In this document: positions 50,295 to 59,921 of the stretch, piece after piece
Layout: the number at the start of each line of letters is the position of its first letter
How positions within the stretch are numbered: the first letter of the stretch is position 1
Assembly: GCA_964590645.1 (NCBI GenBank)
Contig: CAZPYJ010000008.1
Coordinates: forward strand, 62,001-126,000
DNA: 64,000 nucleotides
From: JAGNHN01 sp964590645
GTDB lineage: Bacteria > Bacteroidota > Bacteroidia > Bacteroidales > JAGNHN01
Direction: 5' to 3'
Notes under the pieces: model-generated
Databases searched by the model: none
What the model saw: the letters and a program-made list of their open reading frames with translations, nothing else
What the model was told of the DNA's origin: nothing
Program-made: the position numbers and the translations under genes

Positions 50295-51454
50295 AGGAAG
50301 GCAGCCGCATCCTGATCTATCAGGAAACCCTTCCTGATTATCGTATCCCTTTTCTCAATGCCCTGGGAGAGGACACCCGCCTTTTGCTGGTGTACGGCCA
50401 TTCCACCCCCATCAAAGCGGTGAGTCCGGACCTTAGCCTCGTCAGGAATTTTGAACCTGTTGCCCTTCCCCGTAAGGGATGGTTAAATGGATTGATCAGC
50501 CTGCATCAGGGTTTGTTTCCCCTGATCCGCCAATTCAGGCCGGAAGTAATCATTTCAGAACCTCGTTTGGGACTGCTGGGGGTATGGAAACTTGCCTTTT
50601 CACCCCTGTCCCGGAAAAAGCTGGTTTGGTGGCTCAGCGGTCACGAGCCCACTGAAAACGCGTTGAAAAGTGCGTTCAGACGGAGCCTACGCAAGATCAT
50701 TTATTGCAGAGCCTCCGCTTTCATCGTCTATGGAAGTGCCGGAAAAAAATATCTTGAATCCCTTGGAATAAAAAAAAAGATATTCATCGCATATAATGCT
50801 GTGGGAACGGCTGAAATTGAAACAGTAAAAAAGAATTGGATTGAGAGAGAAGAGGGGCTGGAGTCATTAAAACCTTTCCGCTCAGCATTGCCCCATAGCC
50901 TTTTGTATATCGGTCGGCTCAGCCACGGAAAACGAGCAGATCTGCTCCCTGAAATCATTCTTGCGCTTGATGAACTATCCGGAAGCCAGCAATTTGGTTT
51001 GATCGTGATTGGCGACGGGCCGGCATTGAATGCAGTAAAAGAAAAAAGCCGTCGGCTTGGATTGGAAGAAAGGATTGTCTTTACCGGTGCCATACAAGGA
51101 ATCGAAAACACCGGGCCCTTTTTCCTGGCAGCCGATCTCCTGCTTCTTCCCGGCAAAGGTGGCCTGGCGATCAACGAGGCTGTACAATATGGTTTGCCGG
51201 TAGTGGTGGGCAAGGCGGATGGAACGGAAGAGGATCTGGTCATCCCAGGAAAAAACGGAGCCATAATCCTGAGTGAGCATCCCCGCGATTTTGCTGAAGC
51301 CATCCTCCGTATTACGGCGAAACCGGAATCCGTATCGGAAATGAAACAGGCTTCCCTGGAAATCGCTGAATGCATTGCCAACACTTCCCGGATGAAGGAA
51401 GGATTTATGAATGCCATTGCAGTCATCATAGAAAGCCGGCACAATGAAGTATAG
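50291..51454 (+). CDS. family 4 glycosyltransferase (second in the locus)
   Basis: GT-B fold protein of 387 residues. The N terminus RILIYQETLPDYRIPFLNAL matches glycosyltransferases that start with a nucleotide-independent acceptor domain. WWLSGHEPTENALKS is near residue 118. The C-terminal donor domain contains SLLYIGRLSHGKRADLLPEI near 201, LIVIGDGPALNAVKEKSRRLG near 238, and LLLLPGKGGLAINEAVQYGLPVV near 282, a variant of the EX7E region. Sugar and acceptor unknown. The start overlaps asnB by four bases and the end overlaps the polymerase gene by 11 bases. Confidence 0.87.
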   Translation: MKEGSRILIYQETLPDYRIPFLNALGEDTRLLLVYGHSTPIKAVSPDLSLVRNFEPVALPRKGWLNGLISLHQGLFPLIRQFRPEVIISEPRLGLLGVWKLAFSPLSRKKLVWWLSGHEPTENALKSAFRRSLRKIIYCRASAFIVYGSAGKKYLESLGIKKKIFIAYNAVGTAEIETVKKNWIEREEGLESLKPFRSALPHSLLYIGRLSHGKRADLLPEIILALDELSGSQQFGLIVIGDGPALNAVKEKSRRLGLEERIVFTGAIQGIENTGPFFLAADLLLLPGKGGLAINEAVQYGLPVVVGKADGTEEDLVIPGKNGAIILSEHPRDFAEAILRITAKPESVSEMKQASLEIAECIANTSRMKEGFMNAIAVIIESRHNEV

Positions 51455-52700
51455 GGAGTGGAAATATTGGGTAAGAAGCAAACCCTGGCTGCTCCGCTGG
51501 TTTATCTACCTGGTATTGCTCAGGCCGGTGGTGGACAATCTGTATTACCTGAAACATATTTCTCCCTTCCTCTCTCCGCTTTATATCGTGGGGGTTCTCA
51601 CCCCGGTGCTGGCTCTCCTTGCCCTTACCAGAAAACACGAACCTTTCCGCACTTCTGCCGATAGGATATTCCGCAGCTGGTCGGTGATGGTGCTGATCAC
51701 CACCCTCTTTATATTGATCTACCACAAGATAGACCTGGCCCTGCTTGCCAATGCCCTGAAATTTGCAATGCCGGTCTTTCTCTTCTTTTTCCTCCGGCTC
51801 TTTGTCAGGCATCGCCGCGATATCGACGGATTGATCCAAACCTTCCTTTACTCCCTGGCCATTGTGCTGGTGCTTTTCTTTTACGAGTTGAGCTTCGGAC
51901 CGATCAAGACGACAGAAAGCCGCGGCCTGACGCGCATTCAGGCAAATTTCGGGGATGTGTTCAATTACGGACTCTATCTGTGTTTCGGGCTTCTCTTCAT
52001 CGCCTACCGGGAAATGAAAGAAGGGAAGCTCCGTATACGTTTTTCGGTACTGTTCCGACTGGGACTTTCCCTGCTGATTGGAATACTGGTATTACTGAGG
52101 ATCAACCACGCAGCCAGCCTGATTGTGTTCAGTACCCTGCTGTTCCTATACGCCTATTATCAATCCCATAAAAACCTGCTGGCGGTCTTTTCCTTTCTAA
52201 TTATCGGTCTTATCCTTTTTCAGTATCTGGGCGACAGGCTTTTGGAGGAAACCATCACACCCCTCTTCGAAAGAGATATGCAGGCCCTGAGCGGAGAAAT
52301 CAATCAGGAGCAGCTTTTTCACGGCCGCTACGGCCGCTGGGAGTATTATTGGGATTTCTTCAAGTCCCAATCTATCCCCGGACAATTCCTGGGTGCGCCC
52401 ATTTTCTACCCCGACGCCCCCCTTTTCCTGAGCACCGGTTCAGGGTCGCACAATGATTTTATCCGCATCGGTATGTACACTGGCCTATTGGGCCTCTTTT
52501 TCTATCTCTTCTTTCACCTGCGACTCTTTTTCTCTACGCGCCGCCTCCCCCTTCACGACCGTTTCTTGTTGACCGGTGCCCTGGCCATCACCGCCCTGTA
52601 TTCCATCACCCTGACCCCTACCCTCTATGCTCCAGTGCTCTATATGGTCTATGCTATCTTTGCTTTTAGTATTAAATCGCTAGAAATAGAGAGAGGATGA
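51444..52700 (+). CDS. O-antigen ligase/polymerase-like membrane protein
   Basis: Multi-spanning inner-membrane protein of 418 residues with about ten hydrophobic segments and a large loop near residues 265-330 (FHGRYGRWEYYWDFFKSQSIPG, GSGSHNDFIRIGMYTGLLG). The H-N-D-F-I-R-x-G signature in the loop is typical of the Wzy/WaaL ligase-polymerase superfamily, which joins polyprenol-linked repeat units. Polymerase versus ligase cannot be told from sequence, but its place within the glycan operon favours a polymerase. Starts 11 bases before the end of the preceding gene. Confidence 0.83.
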   Translation: MKYREWKYWVRSKPWLLRWFIYLVLLRPVVDNLYYLKHISPFLSPLYIVGVLTPVLALLALTRKHEPFRTSADRIFRSWSVMVLITTLFILIYHKIDLALLANALKFAMPVFLFFFLRLFVRHRRDIDGLIQTFLYSLAIVLVLFFYELSFGPIKTTESRGLTRIQANFGDVFNYGLYLCFGLLFIAYREMKEGKLRIRFSVLFRLGLSLLIGILVLLRINHAASLIVFSTLLFLYAYYQSHKNLLAVFSFLIIGLILFQYLGDRLLEETITPLFERDMQALSGEINQEQLFHGRYGRWEYYWDFFKSQSIPGQFLGAPIFYPDAPLFLSTGSGSHNDFIRIGMYTGLLGLFFYLFFHLRLFFSTRRLPLHDRFLLTGALAITALYSITLTPTLYAPVLYMVYAIFAFSIKSLEIERG

Positions 52701-53473
52701 GACAAAATAAAAAAATGAAACCGGATGACAAAGATGCTATCGTGGCTGAGTTTTTTAGTAAAACAGACAATTATCTCAGCAATAATGTAATAAAAACCAT
52801 ACGTGGCAATTCCCTTCGATGCTTTTCCGGTGATCGCCAATATGTGAATGCCATTGATATTGCTTGTGGCGACGGAACAGTTTCTCTGGGCATCGCAAAT
52901 AATATTAAAGCCTTGACACTACTGGATATTTCTGCTGAAATGCTTGATATTGCCGCCCGCAATCTCCAGACGCAAAAGCAGCTTTCTCTTCACCTTATCC
53001 ATCACAGCTTCCTATCAGCCAAACTTCCTCCAAATAATTATGATCTGGTTATTTGTAGTGGTCTGCTTGCCCACATTTCCGAACCGGAAAAGTGTATTCA
53101 AAAAATTGGAGAAATCCTGAAGCCTGGAGGATTCCTATTCCTTCAGAATACAGATGCCGGACATCCGTATTCCTTCCTTGTCAGAACATATCATAAACTC
53201 AAGTCCCTGGTAATTGCAGATCCATATCCTTTAAACAAGGTTTTTGCAAAGGATTTGCATTACTGGTGCTCCCGTGAAGGCTTTGTTCTAAAACACAATT
53301 ATGCCTCCCTGGTTTCATTTCTATTCCTTTCCAGACTAATTTCCGCTGAAACTAAACTGCGTATTATCTCCTTTCTTTTTGGTCATCCGGGAAAGCAAGG
53401 GTGCAGGTTTTTAGGTAACGACCATCTATATTTTTTCGAAAAACGGATTAATGAAAGCAAAGAACAACAATAA
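52697..53473 (+). CDS. class I SAM-dependent methyltransferase
   Basis: The 258-residue protein has the SAM-binding motif I as AIDIACGDGTVSLGIA near residue 52-66, followed by LTLLDISAEMLDIAARNLQ and the motif LVICSGLLAHISEPEKCIQKIGEILKPGGFLFLQN near 117-150. It probably methylates a sugar or other part of the glycan; the acceptor is unknown. It overlaps the polymerase gene by four bases and the next gene by 23. From here to about 56 kb the DNA is visibly richer in A and T than the first half of the locus. Confidence 0.85.
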   Translation: MRQNKKMKPDDKDAIVAEFFSKTDNYLSNNVIKTIRGNSLRCFSGDRQYVNAIDIACGDGTVSLGIANNIKALTLLDISAEMLDIAARNLQTQKQLSLHLIHHSFLSAKLPPNNYDLVICSGLLAHISEPEKCIQKIGEILKPGGFLFLQNTDAGHPYSFLVRTYHKLKSLVIADPYPLNKVFAKDLHYWCSREGFVLKHNYASLVSFLFLSRLISAETKLRIISFLFGHPGKQGCRFLGNDHLYFFEKRINESKEQQ

Positions 53474-54572
53474 ACCACGGGTGCTTTTTATGGGGAAACT
53501 TCCTCCGCCCTACATCGGTCCGGCAACAGCCACCCAGATTATCCTGCATTCAGATATTAATCGAAGCTTTAATATACATCATTTCGACACCTCAGATCAT
53601 CGGGATGTTTCTACCCTGGCTAAATGGGATGTCATCAATATCCTGCTTGCCATTCATCATTATATTTCTCTAGTCTATTGTATTATCCGACTGAAGCCTC
53701 AGCTTGTCTACATTCCTGCTGGACAAACAACTGTAGGCTATTTGAGAGATGCCATTTTTATACTTATTGCTAAAAGCCTCAAGCGGAAAGTAATTTGTCA
53801 TCTGCGGGGAGGAAACTTTCTAAATTGGTATCAGAATGCACCCAAATGGGTACAGAGGGTAGTCAGATTAACCCATAGGCGGGTGGACGCCCAGATTGTA
53901 TTGTCTCGAAAATTTATTCCCTTGTTTTCTTGGATTATGCCTGAAGAAAAAATCTTTGTAGTCCCGAATGGGGGTGACTTTGAAGTAGCTGCATTTCCCA
54001 AAGGAGAGCAGGAAAAGACACAACTTCTTTTCCTTTCAAACTTCATTTATTCTAAAGGAATTCTAGACCTGGTAAAGGCAATAAACTTGTTGGATCAATC
54101 GGTTTCAGCACAGCTTAATCTTTTGCTCTCAGGAGCATTCAGCGAGGGGGAAACAAAATTAAGGCTTCTGCAATATCTTGATAATCATCCTGACTTACCG
54201 GTTAAGATACTCGGTCCTGTGAAAGGTGAAGAAAAAACCAGGCTGCTGGAATCATCTGACATTTTCATCCTCCCAACTTTCTATAATAATGAAGGAATGC
54301 CGTGGGCAATCATTGAAGCACTTGCAGCCGGTTTACCTGTCATCTCTTGTCGTCACGCTGCAATAGAAGACTGTGTCGAGAATGGAGTTAATGGAATTTT
54401 GGTAGAACAACAATCTCCCCGGGACTTAGCCAAAGCCATCACCTCTTTGATCAAAAACAGGGAGACCATCCGTAAAATGGGTGCAGCCAGCAGGCGTAAA
54501 TATGAGTCTGACTTTACAGAGGATAAAATGGTTGAGGCTTTAGCACGTGCATTTAGTGGTGCAATTGGATAG
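53451..54572 (+). CDS. family 4 glycosyltransferase (third in the locus)
   Basis: GT-B fold protein of 373 residues. The N-terminal domain has KPRVLFMGKLPPPYIGPATATQ near residue 8 and VICHLRGGNFLNWYQNAP near 108. The C-terminal domain carries LLFLSNFIYSKGILDLVKAI near 193 and ILPTFYNNEGMPWAIIEALAAGLPVISCR near 275, including the EX7E donor-binding motif, then the usual tail of the family. It overlaps the methyltransferase gene by 23 bases. A/T-rich codon use relative to the upstream half of the locus. Confidence 0.88.
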   Translation: MKAKNNNKPRVLFMGKLPPPYIGPATATQIILHSDINRSFNIHHFDTSDHRDVSTLAKWDVINILLAIHHYISLVYCIIRLKPQLVYIPAGQTTVGYLRDAIFILIAKSLKRKVICHLRGGNFLNWYQNAPKWVQRVVRLTHRRVDAQIVLSRKFIPLFSWIMPEEKIFVVPNGGDFEVAAFPKGEQEKTQLLFLSNFIYSKGILDLVKAINLLDQSVSAQLNLLLSGAFSEGETKLRLLQYLDNHPDLPVKILGPVKGEEKTRLLESSDIFILPTFYNNEGMPWAIIEALAAGLPVISCRHAAIEDCVENGVNGILVEQQSPRDLAKAITSLIKNRETIRKMGAASRRKYESDFTEDKMVEALARAFSGAIG

Positions 54573-54622
54573 TATGGTTGTTCAGTGGAAAGGATTTTAA
54601 ATTCGGATTTTAATAGTACTGT

Positions 54623-56035
54623 ATGGAAGACTTTTTTTATCCTTATCTCAAAAGATATCTGCACTCAGGACCACAAATACAGCAATGGGCAGGAAGAATA
54701 TACCGTCTGATTCCGGATCATTTGAAGTATGGATCTGTTTACCGCCACTATCAACAACTTTTAAGGGAAAGTTCCGCCTGGTCAATCTCCAAAGTGAGAT
54801 CTTTTCAATTGGAAAGCCTACGCATTACGCTTCTGAATGCATATCAGCATTGCCCTTACTACACCCATCTCTTTCAGCAGATCGGGCTGGATCCTCACCA
54901 CATCTCCGATCCGAAACAATTGGAACAAATTCCATTTTTGACGAAGGAAATCATCCTGAAAGAAAAAGAAAATATCATTAACCGCAGTATTCCAAAACGT
55001 AAGCTAATGTATGTGACTACTGGAGGTACTTCGGGTATTACTTCAGTAATGTATTTCACCAAGGGAAGAGAAAGGGCAAGAGAAAAAGCATTTATGCAGG
55101 AGATATGGAATCGGGGAGGCTATCGCCCGGGCGTTCCCTATGCAGTATTAAGGGGTAATTTCCTTTTACCCAAGCATCAGGACGACATTATTCGCTACGA
55201 TTCAATACGAAAAAGATTGTTGCTTTCGGTGTATGATATGACCCCGGACAATATGACCCGCTACGTAAAAAAACTGCAAAGTTTCAAACCCAGGTTTATC
55301 CACGCCTATCCATCAGCACTCTTTTTACTGGTAAAACATATGAAGTCCACAGGACAGAAATTGAGTGGGATCGAAGCTGTTTTCTGTGGTTCCGAACCTG
55401 TGTTTGAAGATCAGCGTGCCTTTATTGAAACCTATTTGAATACCCGCATCCTGTCTTGGTATGGTCATACAGAGATGAGTGTACTCGCTGGCGAATGTGA
55501 ACAATCCAGCGATTATCATCTGTTTTTTGAATATGGGTTTGTTGAGCTTATCGATGAAAATGGTATGGCCATTTCAAAGAGTGGTGTGCGAGGTGAAATC
55601 GTCGGAACATCTTTTGAAATGAAAGGTTTTCCATTAATACGATTCCGTACAGGAGATTATGCCGAATATGCTGATGGACCCTGTTCCTGTGGCCGGAACT
55701 ATACCCTTATTCGAAATGTGGAAGGAAGACGGATGCAAGAATTAATTGTATCGCGAAAAGGAAACAAAATACCTATTACGCCAATAAATATGCACGATGA
55801 TACATATAGAAATGTACTCCAATATCAGTTTTTTCAAGATACTCCGGGGAAATTAACGCTACGATTAATCCCTGCTCCGAACTATGGATCAGAAGATTAT
55901 GAAAGAATTAAGCAGGCTCTGGGAATAAAGCTGCGCGATCACGTGGAATTGGATCTGTTGGTAACTGATAAAATGATTTGCAGTCCACGCGGAAAGCATT
56001 TGATGTTGATTTCAGAACTCAAGGATAACATATAA
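54623..56035 (+). CDS. CapK / phenylacetate-CoA ligase-like adenylate-forming protein
   Basis: Cytosolic AMP-forming enzyme of 470 residues related to PaaK and CapK. The phosphate-binding loop is TTGGTSGITSVMYF near residue 132-145. YGHTEMSVLAGECE near 278 contains the adenylation aromatic and acidic residues. FPLIRFRTGDYAEYADGPCSCGRNY near 335 is the hinge region with the CSCGR cysteines seen in this family. CapK-type proteins recur in capsule loci, perhaps activating an acid used to decorate the glycan; this is inference. It is last in the locus, 50 bases after the third glycosyltransferase. Confidence 0.87.
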   Translation: MEDFFYPYLKRYLHSGPQIQQWAGRIYRLIPDHLKYGSVYRHYQQLLRESSAWSISKVRSFQLESLRITLLNAYQHCPYYTHLFQQIGLDPHHISDPKQLEQIPFLTKEIILKEKENIINRSIPKRKLMYVTTGGTSGITSVMYFTKGRERAREKAFMQEIWNRGGYRPGVPYAVLRGNFLLPKHQDDIIRYDSIRKRLLLSVYDMTPDNMTRYVKKLQSFKPRFIHAYPSALFLLVKHMKSTGQKLSGIEAVFCGSEPVFEDQRAFIETYLNTRILSWYGHTEMSVLAGECEQSSDYHLFFEYGFVELIDENGMAISKSGVRGEIVGTSFEMKGFPLIRFRTGDYAEYADGPCSCGRNYTLIRNVEGRRMQELIVSRKGNKIPITPINMHDDTYRNVLQYQFFQDTPGKLTLRLIPAPNYGSEDYERIKQALGIKLRDHVELDLLVTDKMICSPRGKHLMLISELKDNI

Positions 56036-56137
56036 GCATACAGCTGACAATGCACTACCTAATATTAAAGCTTCACTGAATTTCCCAGCGCTCCGGGATG
56101 TGCTACCTAAAATATAATCTCAACTGCCCGAACAGCA

Positions 56138-57199
56138 TCAGGGCGCCACAAGCCAGGCACGATCCGGATTGGCGCGGATATGGGGGTCGCTCGAAGGCTG
56201 TTCGGGCATCTCCCGGGCGTGTACAAGAAGCTCACCCTTCCATCCTGCGGATTTCGCATCCCTTAAACCTAGCCTGTATTCCGTGTATTCGCCCAGAAAC
56301 CTTTCCTGCAGGATAGTTACAGGAACACTCCCATCGCCGGGAACACAAAAGTGAATCGCATCCGGTCGCAGGCAAAGCAAAGCATCCTCATCCTTCATCC
56401 TCCTTCCGCCAGGAAGGGGAAAGCTTCCTAAGGCAGTAATGGCTTCCTCATTCAGGATGCGCGCCGGCAAGAGGTTGGCCGGACCAAAAAAACGAGCCAC
56501 ATAAGCATTTGCCGGCTGATCGTACACTTCGTCCACCTTCCCGTCCTGCACCTTAAGCCCCTCCTTCATCACCACTGCACGGGTGGCCAGGGCAAGCACA
56601 TCACGGGTGTCGTGGGTCACAATAATGGCCGTTGCCCCGCTTTCACGAATGATTTCTCCAATCTCGGTCCGCATCTGGTTCTTGTGTAAGGTGTCCAGAT
56701 TGCTGAATGGCTCATCAAAAAGAATAATATCAGGCTTCGGTGCCAGCGCCCTGGCCAGGGCAACCCTTTGCCGCTGTCCGCCTGACAACTGATGCGGATA
56801 ACGCTGATCCAGCCCCTCCAGGCGACAGAGCGACAGCAGAGCAGTGTATTGCGCTTCCACCTCACGGCTGTGCCGGCCCTGGGTGCCAAACAGAATGTTC
56901 TGGCGCACCGTCTTGTGCGGAAACAAAGCATAGTCCTGAAAAACAAGTCCAACCTTCCGATGCTGTGGCTCCACGAAGCGATGAGGACCAGCCACACATT
57001 CCCCGTGGAGTTCAACCCTGCCCTCCGTGACCTGCTCAAAGCCTGCGATCATCCTGAGGATGCTTGTCTTTCCACAACCACTCTCTCCAACCAGACCGAT
57101 GATCTCACCCTGTTCAACCCTCAGATTGAAATCCTTCACCGCCCGGGACCTTGATCCCGGATACCTCTTCCCGATATTCCTTAATTGAAGTACAGCCAT
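56138..57199 (-). CDS. fbpC: ABC importer ATP-binding subunit, ferric-iron type
   Basis: Cytosolic ATPase of 353 residues. Walker A is GESGCGKTSI near residue 37, the Q loop LVFQDYALFPHKT near 84, the signature LSGGQRQRVALARALA near 136, and Walker B DIILFDEPFSNLD near 155 with the H-loop VTHD. A TOBE-like regulatory domain occupies roughly 240-353 (LLCLRPDAIHF, RFLGEYTEYRLG). It is the last of three minus-strand genes with a permease and a binding protein. Substrate is inferred from the binding protein. Confidence 0.92.
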   Translation of the reverse strand: MAVLQLRNIGKRYPGSRSRAVKDFNLRVEQGEIIGLVGESGCGKTSILRMIAGFEQVTEGRVELHGECVAGPHRFVEPQHRKVGLVFQDYALFPHKTVRQNILFGTQGRHSREVEAQYTALLSLCRLEGLDQRYPHQLSGGQRQRVALARALAPKPDIILFDEPFSNLDTLHKNQMRTEIGEIIRESGATAIIVTHDTRDVLALATRAVVMKEGLKVQDGKVDEVYDQPANAYVARFFGPANLLPARILNEEAITALGSFPLPGGRRMKDEDALLCLRPDAIHFCVPGDGSVPVTILQERFLGEYTEYRLGLRDAKSAGWKGELLVHAREMPEQPSSDPHIRANPDRAWLVAP

Positions 57200-57231
57200 T
57201 GTTTGCCGGTATTATTCTTGCATTTCTGGGT

Positions 57232-58863
57232 TTAATTCAGCTTAGACATTTTATGAATCAGGATTACGGGCAGCAAGCCCAGTGCCGTCAGGACGAGGGA
57301 TGCCGGGGCAGCTTCTGCGATGCGCTCATCCGAGGCAAATTCAAAGGCCCTGATGGCCAAGGTATCGAAGTTGAAAGGGCGGAGGATGAGCGTGAGGGGC
57401 AATTCCTTGAGTACATCCATAAATACCAGCAACATCCCTGCCCAAACAGCGGGCCGGAGGAGGGGCAGATGGATATTCCGGAGGGTTTTGATATTTGAAG
57501 CACCCAGTGAACGGGCCGATTCATCCATCGAGATCGGGATCTTCTCCAGTCCGCTTTCGATGCTGTTGAAGCCCACGGCCATAAAGCGGACAGCATAGGC
57601 ATAGATTAGGGCCAGCCAGGTAGCAGTCAGAAGAAAACGCACCAGATTTGCCGCCCCCTGGCCCAGGATATCCCCCGACCACAGTAAAAGGGAGAGGATG
57701 CCCACCGACACCACCGCCCCCGGTATCGCATACCCCAGGGTGGCCAGGCGACTCAGGTTCTTGTTCAAAGGTAGCGGCCAGGTACGCATCGAGAATGAGA
57801 GGATAAGGGACAGCACCACCACACTGACGGATGCCAGCAGGCCCAGCATCGCACTGTTCAGTACCAGGTCAGTGAAATTGCGGTGGAGAAAGCTATCCCA
57901 GTTTTGTACGAGCCAGTGCCCTTGCATCAGCACCGGAAAGAGGAATCCGGTGGCAAAGGGAAGCAACATCCACAGGATAAGAAGTACGGCATAAGTGGGT
58001 CGAAGCTTTTGCCGGAGAATCGGACGGGAGGTGGAAGCCGTACTGCTGAAACGCATCTTTCGTCTTTGCCAACGCTCCGAAAAAAGGAGTAGCACCACAA
58101 ACAGCATCAGCACAGCGGAGAGTTTCAGCGCTGCTGAGGGAGACCCAAAGGCATACCAGGCCGTGAAAATGCCGGTGGTAAAGGTATTCACCCCGAAATA
58201 ATGCACCAGTCCGTAATCATTCAACACTTCCATCATCACCAGCGAAATGCCTGCGATGATGGCCGGACGCGCCATTGGGAGAGCCACCAGAAAAAAAGTC
58301 TGCCAACGGCTTTTGCCCAGAGAAAGGGCAATCTCCTGGTACACCGGCGACTGTTTTGAGAACCAGGCCAGGGAAAGCAGATACACATAGGGATAATAGG
58401 CCAGGGTAAAAATAAAGATGGCCCCGCCTAAGGAATGGATATCGAAGAAAAGGGATTGCCCGGTGTCGATGTGAAAGTTATGGCGAAAAAACTGGTACAC
58501 CGGTGAAGTGAAATCCAGGATACCGGCCCAGGTAAAGCCGGTGATATAGGCCGGAATGGCAAAGGGGAATACCAGGAGCCAAGACAAGGTTTTCCTGCCG
58601 GGAAATCGGAAGGCACTGACGATCCAGGCATTGCTTAGCCCGATGATGAGCGAAAAGAAAGCCACCCCGGCCATCAGCAGGATGGTGTTCAGGGTGTAGC
58701 CGGGCAGCAGCTTACCGGCGATATGCTCCCAGGCCTGGTCCCCGGGAAGAAAAACGTGGAATGCGATGATCAATAAGGGGGCTGCCACTAATAGGGCAAT
58801 AAGAAATACGCCTGCTTTCCAGGGGTTAAGAACATAGTCTCTGATCTTTCTGAGGGTCAGCAT
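57232..58863 (-). CDS. fbpB: ABC importer permease, ferric-iron type (fused double domain)
   Basis: Inner-membrane protein of about 543 residues with two tandem permease domains, each with around six TM segments. Each carries an EAA-type cytosolic loop: EIALSLGKSRWQTFFLVALPMARPAIIAG in the first half, and DESARSLGASNIKTLRNIHLPLLRPAVWAG in the second. This double layout is typical of FbpB/SfuB. The frame is open upstream into fbpA to 58983, but starts at 58863 (MLTLRKI) or 58875 follow the fbpA stop codon; I prefer 58863. It probably forms a complex with the ATPase encoded 32 bases downstream. Confidence 0.9.
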   Translation of the reverse strand: MLTLRKIRDYVLNPWKAGVFLIALLVAAPLLIIAFHVFLPGDQAWEHIAGKLLPGYTLNTILLMAGVAFFSLIIGLSNAWIVSAFRFPGRKTLSWLLVFPFAIPAYITGFTWAGILDFTSPVYQFFRHNFHIDTGQSLFFDIHSLGGAIFIFTLAYYPYVYLLSLAWFSKQSPVYQEIALSLGKSRWQTFFLVALPMARPAIIAGISLVMMEVLNDYGLVHYFGVNTFTTGIFTAWYAFGSPSAALKLSAVLMLFVVLLLFSERWQRRKMRFSSTASTSRPILRQKLRPTYAVLLILWMLLPFATGFLFPVLMQGHWLVQNWDSFLHRNFTDLVLNSAMLGLLASVSVVVLSLILSFSMRTWPLPLNKNLSRLATLGYAIPGAVVSVGILSLLLWSGDILGQGAANLVRFLLTATWLALIYAYAVRFMAVGFNSIESGLEKIPISMDESARSLGASNIKTLRNIHLPLLRPAVWAGMLLVFMDVLKELPLTLILRPFNFDTLAIRAFEFASDERIAEAAPASLVLTALGLLPVILIHKMSKLN

Positions 58864-58886
58864 CCCTTTGCACATTCGCCTTTGCT

Positions 58887-59921
58887 TTATTGCCAGCCAG
58901 CTTCCGTAAACAATATGCTTGTTTTGGAAAGGTGGGGGGTTAGCCGCTCCAGCGCCAGGGTATCCGGTTTGAAATCGCCCCATTGCCTTTGCAGTGCAGT
59001 CCAGGCACTATGGATGTTCACCGGGTATTCGTGGTTGACTTCCGCAAACAATTGCTGTGCTTCTTTGCGCAGGAGAAAAGCGATCAGCTTCTCTGCATTT
59101 TCTTTGTTCGGGGCATTTTTTGTAATGGCGGCTGCACTGATATTGATGTGTGCCCCTCTGTCCGCCTGGTTGGGGAAGAAAATACCCATTTGACGGGCTA
59201 TCCTTCGCTCTTCATCATTGGAGGAATGCAGGAGCAGACCCATATAATAGGTATTAACCAGGGCTACATCACCCACTCCGGCGGCGATAGCCTTCACCTG
59301 GTCGCGATCATTGCCCCGGGGCTCCTGGGCCAGATTGGCTGCGATCCCGCTGGCCCAGGCAAGGGCCTCTTCTTCTCCCTTCGCGGCAATGATGGATGCC
59401 ATCAGGGTTTGATTGTAGGCATTCTGGGAGGTACGGACCAGCACCCGCCCCTTCCATTGAGGATCGGTCAGGGCTTCATAGGTGGAAAGCTCGGAAGGCT
59501 GTACCCTTGCCGTATCGTACACAATGACCCGTGCGCGTTTGGTAAAGCCGGTCCAAAAGCCTTCCTGGTCACACAGGTAAGAAGGCACAATGCCTTGGGT
59601 AATCGCTTTATCCATTGACTGAAGCAGGTCTTTTTCGCGGGCCAGCAGCATATAGCCGGCATCTGCGGTGATAAACAGGTCGGCAGGCGAAGCATCCCCT
59701 TCCAGTTCCAGGCGGTTGATCAACTGATCTGCCCCGGCTTTAATGAGGTTGACACGGATGCCCGTTTCTTCGGTAAACCGGGCGAAGAGATCTTCGTCGG
59801 TTTGATAGTGCCGGGCGGAATAAACATTCACTTCCCTGCCTGTGGAAGAGGAGCAGGAAGCGTGGAGGATCAAGCCCAGGGCGAAAATTACTAGCAGGAT
59901 GCGGGTGTGTATGAACTTCAT
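58887..59921 (-). CDS. fbpA: ABC importer substrate-binding lipoprotein, ferric-iron type
   Basis: The 344-residue product has a lipoprotein signal (LLVIFALGLILHASC, cysteine near residue 23). The FbpA/FutA fold follows, with VNVYSARHYQTDEDLFARF near 31, DLFITADAGYMLLA near 81 and VNTYYMGLLLHSSNDEERR near 221. The tyrosines of YSARHY and NTYYM match the iron-binding tyrosines known in FbpA and FutA proteins, so ferric iron is the best guess. It is first in the minus-strand operon fbpA-fbpB-fbpC. I see no clear Fur box in the upstream region. A near -7 motif (TAATTTTA) lies about 40 bases upstream. Confidence 0.9.
   Translation of the reverse strand: MKFIHTRILLVIFALGLILHASCSSSTGREVNVYSARHYQTDEDLFARFTEETGIRVNLIKAGADQLINRLELEGDASPADLFITADAGYMLLAREKDLLQSMDKAITQGIVPSYLCDQEGFWTGFTKRARVIVYDTARVQPSELSTYEALTDPQWKGRVLVRTSQNAYNQTLMASIIAAKGEEEALAWASGIAANLAQEPRGNDRDQVKAIAAGVGDVALVNTYYMGLLLHSSNDEERRIARQMGIFFPNQADRGAHINISAAAITKNAPNKENAEKLIAFLLRKEAQQLFAEVNHEYPVNIHSAWTALQRQWGDFKPDTLALERLTPHLSKTSILFTEAGWQ

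Noticed and set aside
58864..58983. Extended N terminus of the iron permease overlapping the binding-protein gene
   Set aside because: The extra residues (Pro/Gly/Ala-rich) look like an antisense-free shadow of the fbpA 3' end, and good ATG starts follow the fbpA stop.
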